Origin: Clitopilus passeckerianus
Lineage: Eukaryota > Basidiomycota > Agaricomycetes > Agaricales > Entolomataceae
Assembly: GCA_944990035.1 (NCBI GenBank)
Contig: CALYLX010000152.1
Span: 62,001-126,000 of the forward strand
Direction: 5' to 3'
Length of the DNA: 64,000 nucleotides
Every line of letters begins with the position of its first letter. Positions within the stretch are counted from its first letter, which is position 1. The notes under the pieces were generated by a model, which saw only the letters and a program-made list of their open reading frames with translations, was not told where the DNA came from and searched no databases. Below, piece after piece: positions 59,603 to 64,000 of the stretch. A program made the position numbers and the translations under genes.

Positions 59603-61139
59603 ACAATTTTTAGATTCACTTGTCACAAAAGGACTTCCTTGGTATAGCTTCGTAGTTCAAATATATTTGCATGTTGGGTTAGAATGCGCAACCTATTGGA
59701 GTTCTTTCCCCCTCTGAAACCCACATAGGAAATGCTACCATATGATCTGCCCTGCCAATTAAACTGTGTTCGCACGACAAGGGTGGTTAAACACCATTTG
59801 ATCATCGACGACTAAGAAGTAGAAGATTAAATGGCTCGTCCTACGTCCGTAGAAACCGAATTCAGAAAGATGTGTTGCACCCAGTGACGAGAAATGTGCC
59901 ACCGCTGGTGCGACGTGCGGCCAGGTGTGGGCTGGGAGGGTTTATTTGGATGAGGGCCGGTGGCTGGATTGAGTGACGGTGTTATTGGCCTGGCAGACGG
60001 CGATGGAGCCGAGGAGGAAGCTTGGACGGACTGGTCGAGTTTCCTGTGGTGGGAAAGGAATCGACTAACAGTGAATAATATCTCTGAAACCCACGTTTCG
60101 CCCGACGCGCGCGTTGAAGCAGTCGGATCTTTTCTTTGAGATCAGGATGTCTAGTAAGCGCCGGAAAAGTTTCAGCGCTCAGCATTCCACCAAATGGAGC
60201 AAGATTCTTACTTTCTATAATATCGCTAGGCGCCAGTGAGTCCATCCGTGCCCACTTTTCCTCGAATTTTACGCGTTGAAATGATTGATGGCGGCTCGCT
60301 CGTTGTGCTCATGGTGTTCCAAGAGTCGACGAAGTGGGTGTTCCGGTCAAACCAGAACTGACAGGCTGGACAAAGCTGGCACAGGCACCCCACCGAACTC
60401 CACCCGGCGACATCGAAAATGTTTGACAGGCCAGTTTAACTTAAACCGGCGGCGAATAAGGGTGCTGCTCGCAATACGTGGTTGCCTTTGATATCGGCCT
60501 CAGTATTCGTGAAACCCTCCAGAAGTTAAGCATGGACGCGGATTGCGCCGGCTTCACCTTACCCTATGTGTGCACGCACTCCCTGTTGAAGCCTTTTGCT
60601 GCTCCTACCTGGATCGTTCGTACGGCGAATGTAGATGCCTCCCCCAAAGCAAAGCGCGGCCTCGGCATTAGGACCACCTGCGGACAAGACGATACTGAGG
60701 GTATGCTTCAGTCGATACCACACCAAGCCCACCCGGAGCAAACCCGGCACGCTAAAATTGTATTAGATTGGATAGTAGCCATTACCTCTATTTCGGCATT
60801 AAGCAGCATTTTCTGGATGTTCTGTCTCGGGTTCCATACCTGAATAAGATGACATGATGGGCCAACCTGATGATGGAGTACTCTTGAAGAAGGAAAGACA
60901 CAGATCTACCTCTCCTAGCTCTTCAACGCCGAGTCGTCCGTGTAGGCGTTTTGTGATACGTCCAACATTTACAGGAAAATGGTATTATACTACGACCTAC
61001 CGAGTCCGAATTAGATGTTAGATTATAATCCACGTAGAATTATTACTCCTAAATCCACACATTATAACGCCGATGACCAGGCTTCCTCAGATCGCAACAT
61101 TTGCACCGCCATTAGGCTTCTACAGAGAACACGATAAAA
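59603..61139. other. Gene-poor region before the tRNA-like element
   Basis: About 1.5 kb without a supported gene. Two ORFs were considered and not accepted: 60245-59982 minus, and 60478-60843 plus. Confidence 0.4.
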
Positions 61140-61218
61140 GGAACTTTGGCTTAGCGGTTATGACACGGTGTACCATTTTTGGACTCGAGGGTTCGATTCC
61201 CCTCCATCGCAGCTTTTT
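61140..61218 (+). ncRNA. tRNA-like RNA polymerase III element (decayed tRNA)
   Basis: TGGCTTAGCGG (61147-61157) fits the A-box consensus TRGYNNARNNG, and GTTCGATTC (61191-61199) fits the B-box GWTCRANNC. They are 44 bases apart, the spacing of an intronless tRNA. A T5 terminator (61214-61218) follows three bases after the position of the discriminator base. But the acceptor, D and anticodon stems do not pair (5' GGAACTT against 3' CCATCGC), so it is not a working tRNA. It may be a tRNA pseudogene or a SINE-type head. Confidence 0.45.
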
Positions 61219-61933
61219 CTGTCTTTATTCCTCGTTCATAGAGCTGAGCTGCATTTCTCAGCCAGAGAAGGGTTGCAGGGGCTCATCGGTTTCATATTTT
61301 CACTTCTAGCTGCTGTAGGGAAGGTGAGGAAATCATCTTTGTTCTTGGACGCTCGATACCTACAGCCTTCTGCACAAGGACTGCCTTCATCCGCGCGGAA
61401 AGCCAACGAACACACAGAGTAGTAACAAGTAAACAGTAGAGGAAATGAGTAGCATTAATGCCCCCATGGGGTATTTTCTGTCGTTTGGATGGCGGAGTTC
61501 AGCTTCGAAGACTACTTGGACCATGAAATGTATCGAACACTGTTGCAATGCCTGATTTTTTTTTTTTTTTTTTTTTTTTTTTGGGGGGGGGCACGGCTGA
61601 TGGAGCCGAGGTGCGATGACGCCTGGTATGTTATCAATTGGCTCCAGCCAGCCACCAACAAGGATTGGAGCCAAGCCAAGATAGCACGCTGAACCGACCT
61701 GGCGGGTGCTGTAATGGATCTATGTGTTGACTCTTTTCACATTTTCCAACTGCAATACCTCGACTAACAGCCCTGCCTTCTTCTGCTCCGAGTCCGTGTA
61801 CGCCGGGATGCCCAAGACAGCCGCTTCTCCTAGCGTAGTCGATCACTCGTATACCAATGAAGTCCAATGAGATAGGTATTCGGGTGTCACCAAGGTAGTT
61901 ACAAATCTGTAGAAATGTGTCTTGAATGCATAT
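61219..61933. other. Intergenic with homopolymer tract
   Basis: About 700 bases between the tRNA-like element and the NLR-F stop. The only feature is the T27G9 tract at 61556-61591. No gene is supported. Confidence 0.5.
61556..61591. repeat. T27G9 homopolymer tract
   Basis: 27 T followed by 9 G on the plus strand, that is C9A27 on the minus strand. Unique in the window. It could be the poly(A) tail of a minus-strand retroposed copy, a replication-slippage tract or a sequencing/assembly artefact. Confidence 0.8.
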
Positions 61934-64000
61934 CTATCCGCTCAGATTTAGCCTCGAGGCAACCCTTGAAAGGTTATCGCTGGCGGCCTTTGCGTCAAAG
62001 GTACTCGAACCCTGTTTGAAAAGCCTGGTAGCTTCTCGAAGACAGGAAACGGCCGAAGTTAGATTGCCAACGGCCTCCTGGACTAAGCCAAGATTGCAAA
62101 TCGCAAAGGCCTGGCCTTGTACGTACTTGACCTCCGAATAGATTCCACATGCATCTGTTAAGGCCTCCACTGCCATTTCAAACTTTTCCTGTTTCCAGTA
62201 CGCCCATCCTAATGTTCCGAATCCATGGGCTTCTCCTAAGCGCCCTCCCCTAAAACGAGAAAGCGCAATCGCCTCGACCGCATACGTTTCAGCTTTGGAA
62301 AACTCTTTCTTCTCGTTGTACACAGCTGCCAGGTGCTGGATACAGTTCGCTTTGCCTTGGATAGATCCTTGATTCTGGTAAAGTTCCAATGCAGCCTTTA
62401 AGGTTGATTCTGCGTCGTCCACCCTGTTAAGCCACCGATAGGCTGTTCCAATCAGCAATAGATCGTGAGCCTCCTCCAAAGGGTCCCCAACATCTTGATG
62501 AACTGCCAAGGCCTGTCGTAGTAGATGCATGGCTTCTTCGCATCGGTTCTGGCGCCTAAGTACATCGGCGAATGATCGAAGACATACTCCTTTTGCAGAG
62601 GTATGCTTCGTCTGGGCGGCAATAGCTTTTTGGATGATGTCACTGGTCGGGGAGTCCAGATATATCATCCAATGTGTGTAGGTGGCACAAGCATAGCCAA
62701 GGTTGTCGGTGAAATATTGGAAGGAGAATGCGAGTTTGAGTATAGCCGTTATATTGCTGAGCTCGCTGGTAATCCAGGCATATCGTGAGCTTGATTGATA
62801 TTCTGTATGCTTTCCCAGTCGGGAACTATACAGATCAATTAGCTTGTGAATGACCGTATCATTGAGGGATAGATTGCTGATGCAGAAGTGCCTCACTGGC
62901 GAAAGCAATTGGAACCGAGGGGGGAAAGTGCTTTTATTAAGTGAGCAGAGCGCTGCGTTGCGAAGGGCTCTGATGCACTCGTGGAGGTGGGTGGTCGGTG
63001 GGAGAAGAGCTTGGAAGTCATCCAACCAGTTCTCCTCGGAGGAAAGTCCATTCGGAAGCACGGCAATTGCGGCCAGGACATTTCTAGCATCTTTGCTCAT
63101 GCGTGGGCCGAAAATGGATAACCTGAGGGAAACATCAAGCTGGTACTGGCGATCAGGCACTTCCGTCCCAATCGCATGTGTACTTTCTCTGTTCCAACGC
63201 CGCCAGAGTGACTCGGGAGTCTCCAATTCATCTCTTAGCAGATTTCCGACAAGTGTTACGGCCAGAGGGACTCCAGATACCGCATCAAGGAGATTACGCA
63301 GAGGCTCTTTCTCGCTGTCGTCGAGTTTATTTCGGGTGATTTTTTGGACGAGCTCATTTGATGCAGCAGTTGTTAAGGGCAGCAACGGGCCGATTCGCTG
63401 CCAATGGATGTTTCCAGGCTCCTGTGAGCCTCGAAGTGTGACTATGATAGAGAGTGCAGGGAGCGAGGCTAACTGCCCAAGGAAATCATCGGCTATGCGT
63501 CGGTTTGCAGGGATCTCCCAAAATGTTTCGAAGTTGTCAATACATATTAGGGTGACTCCCCCCCTTAGATGGAGCAGGATCTGATCCAAGATCTGGGCCT
63601 CCGACCTTCGAGACTCCGCTGGAATCATTAAGATGTTCGCAAGGGAGTTGTAGACGAGTTGCCGCGTGAAGAGGCCCTCAAATGATAGGAATGGTCGACG
63701 CGGGTAGGCTTCGATAACTCGTGGATCTCTCATAGCACGGGAGGCAAGCGCTGTTTTTCCTATACCACCCATACCTAGAATTGTAACTCTCGCGTTTGGG
63801 GAGTATATGAGAGCGTCGACGAGCTCCTTGAATTGAGCATCTCTCTCAAACATATAGGCTGGACCTGGTGGGAGGGGCGTTATAAGATCGATAGGAGGTC
63901 TTCGGCACAAATAAGAACAAGTGTTAGAGACGCTATAAATATGCATGGGAATGCTACTTACCGCTTCAGATTCTCAACCAGCTGAGCCTGTATATTCACG
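61934..64000 (-). CDS. NLR-F: STAND NTPase with TPR repeats, cut by the window edge
   Basis: A second kind of STAND protein, distinct from NLR-A to E. Main exon 63899-61934; the intron is 63961-63900 (GTAAGT ... AG) and an upstream exon (VNIQAQLVENLKR, from 63962) continues beyond the window. NB-ARC: the domain opens RPPIDLITPLPPGPAYMFER; P-loop ILGMGGIGKTALAS; Walker B TLICIDNFETFW; sensor IVTLRGSQEPG; GLPL-like SGVPLAVTLVGNLL. The last 250 residues are clear TPR repeats, for example LLIGTAYRWLNRVDDAESTL, CIQHLAAVYNEKKEFSKAET and GFGTLGWAYWKQEKFEMAVE. The TPRs are much more regular than in NLR-A to E. The visible part has no break. The N-terminal effector domain lies outside the window. Confidence 0.87.

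Noticed and set aside
59982..60245. Small minus-strand ORF starting MDSLAPSDIIESKNLAPFGG, with a possible internal intron
   Set aside because: A splice (GTAAGA...CTAG) would join ES to HPDLKEKIRLLQRARRAKRG, but there is no recognisable family and no supporting promoter; too weak to call.
60478..60843. 121-codon plus-strand ORF
   Set aside because: No motif, start context or homologue that I recognise; the hydrophobic end alone is not enough.
61140..61211. Functional tRNA gene
   Set aside because: A and B boxes are good, but the acceptor stem, D stem and anticodon stem do not pair and no anticodon loop can be placed.
61140..61591. SINE with tRNA head and poly(A) tail
   Set aside because: The homopolymer reads as poly(A) on the opposite strand from the tRNA-like head, so the two do not form one element.

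Overview
The window looks like a piece of a basidiomycete (Agaricomycete) nuclear genome. Genes are split by many short GT-AG introns of about 50-75 bases. The gene set is also typical: DUF6533-type membrane proteins, STAND/NLR proteins with TPR-like tails, F-box-like paralogues, a secreted CE1 esterase with a fungal CBM1, a single-chain fungal urease and Vps34. No genus can be named from the sequence alone.

Layout. 0-6 kb: an F-box protein, a gene whose frame fuses two aldo-keto reductase domains, and a Gfo/Idh/MocA oxidoreductase. 6-10 kb: gene-poor, except for a small spliced minus-strand gene with a GG-x-F repeat. 10.1-13.4 kb: Vps34 (minus). 13.8-20.8 kb: two intact STAND genes in tandem (NLR-A, NLR-B). 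21.3-27.7 kb: minus-strand block of a DUF6533-like membrane protein, a CPSF6-like RRM protein and a DENND6-like protein. 28.4-33.3 kb: a doubtful low-complexity gene, a CE1-CBM1 esterase and an unknown gene with an acidic tail. 33.4-36.6 kb: urease. 37.1-43.9 kb: a head-to-head STAND pair (NLR-C intact, NLR-D frameshifted). 44.4-47.4 kb: two F-box paralogues. 48.7-50.5 kb: NLR-E, an inverted, truncated, stop-riddled relative of NLR-B. 51.2-57.2 kb: a DUF1295 membrane protein and a very large low-complexity AT-hook/SANT-like protein. 58.2-59.6 kb: a third F-box paralogue with a lost splice acceptor. 61-64 kb: a tRNA-like A/B-box element, a T27G9 tract and the 3' part of a different STAND gene (NLR-F) that runs off the window.

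How the genes relate. The housekeeping genes (VPS34, urease, DENND6, CPSF6-like, DUF1295) are interleaved with two expanding and decaying families: five STAND paralogues that share one exon layout, and three F-box paralogues that share another. Intact, frameshifted, truncated and splice-broken copies occur side by side, the usual birth-and-death pattern of recognition genes. The least expected signal is a promoter-like element of about 36 bp. It is shared, in the same orientation, by two F-box genes and the NLR-E pseudogene, so it links two unrelated families. Exon boundaries were read by eye from splice consensus and paralogue comparison. They are approximate where stated.
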